Of a stretch of DNA of 64,000 bases, positions 63,884 to 64,000 are shown one piece after another. Position 1 is the first letter of the stretch; the number at the start of each line of letters is the position of its first letter. The notes below the pieces were generated by a model that was not told the origin of the DNA, did not search any database, and saw nothing but the letters and a program-made list of their open reading frames with translations. Both the position numbers and the translations under genes were made by a program. Source of the stretch: an uncultured Clostridia bacterium (GTDB lineage: Bacteria > Bacillota > Clostridia > TANB77 > CAG-508); assembly GCA_934130935.1 (NCBI GenBank), contig CAKOYQ010000003.1:65323-129322 (forward strand). Direction: 5' to 3'.

Positions 63884-63888
63884 GAGAG

Positions 63889-63925
63889 ATAGAAGCACTC
63901 TATTTAAATGGTGCTTCTATTTATT
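63889..63925 (+). terminator. Terminator after the DUF1294 gene
   Basis: ATAGAAGCAC (63889-63898) pairs with GTGCTTCTAT (63911-63920), followed by TTATT. Confidence 0.8.
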
Positions 63926-63930
63926 GGCTT

Positions 63931-64000
63931 ATGAAAACCCCGTGTTTTACGCGGGGTTCTAAAAGCTTCTAGCTATGGGGAGAAAAAATCCTCCTTTTTG
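63931..64000 (-). other. Possible right end of an IS200/IS605-type (tnpB) element
   Basis: On the minus strand, TAGAACCCCGCG-TAAAA-CACGGGGTTTTCAT: a 9 bp stem (63936-63944 with 63950-63958) preceded by TAGAA and followed by TTTTCAT. Many tnpB-bearing elements end in a hairpin of this form, which is also the end of the guide (omega) RNA. If so, tnpB would lie on the minus strand beyond the right window edge. Only the hairpin is seen. Confidence 0.35.

Overview
The window reads as one contiguous piece of chromosome from an AT-rich, Gram-positive, anaerobic, probably spore-forming member of the Clostridia. Evidence: strong A+T bias with AGA and ATA codons everywhere, AGGAGG-type ribosome binding sites, a PolC-type replicase, the gdpP-rplI-dnaB gene order, the activase of anaerobic ribonucleotide reductase (nrdG), and sporulation-type genes (Spo0E-like, CwlD, a possible GerS-like protein). 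No species name can be supported from the sequence alone.

Layout. 1-5.9 kb: rpsB-tsf, exonuclease III, an AI-2E family membrane protein, a small orphan gene behind a hairpin-rich leader, then on the minus strand a ribbon-helix-helix protein and a COG2426 small membrane protein. 6-14 kb: rpoB-rpoC, each preceded by a long untranslated region and detached from the usual rplKAJL neighbours. 14-21 kb: gdpP, rplI, dnaB, tilS, ftsH. 21.1-22.8 kb: IS copy A. 22.9-30.2 kb: an unknown anchored protein, nrdG, rpsU, an M16 peptidase pair (YmfF/YmfH type), a Spo0E-like gene, two tRNAs (Gly, Cys) and a DacF-type carboxypeptidase on the minus strand. 30.4-43.1 kb: two giant tandem surface proteins with thioester domains, FDLALRK modules and Cna-B repeats; the second carries a +1 frameshift. 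43.2-48.4 kb: an anchored beta-sandwich-like protein, a pseudo-receiver GGDEF protein, a CBS/CorC membrane protein, a Nudix hydrolase, a P-loop kinase-like protein and cwlD. 48.5-53.9 kb: minD, minE, a frameshifted rodA-type gene, dusB, a GerS-like candidate, mazF, and a Sua5-type gene on the minus strand. 53.9-64 kb: a class B penicillin-binding protein (minus), ddl, IS copy B, polC, a DUF1294 protein, and a terminal hairpin resembling the end of an IS200/IS605 element.

The genes are mainly housekeeping: translation, transcription, replication, c-di-AMP turnover, wall synthesis and division. The accessory content is the adhesin pair, two apparently identical IS1182-like elements, a ~175 bp foldback repeat in three copies (stems covary, loop invariant) and a ~31 bp palindromic repeat in six copies, two of which form part of adhesin-gene terminators.

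The strongest leads are: the foldback repeat family; the IS design (inward-facing terminators plus a hairpin that hides the transposase ribosome binding site in read-through RNA, with insertion at terminator hairpins); the non-LPXTG C-termini shared by the two adhesins; duplicated OB domains in PolC; and two frameshifts (adhesin 2 and rodA). Coordinates were counted by hand and no database search was run.
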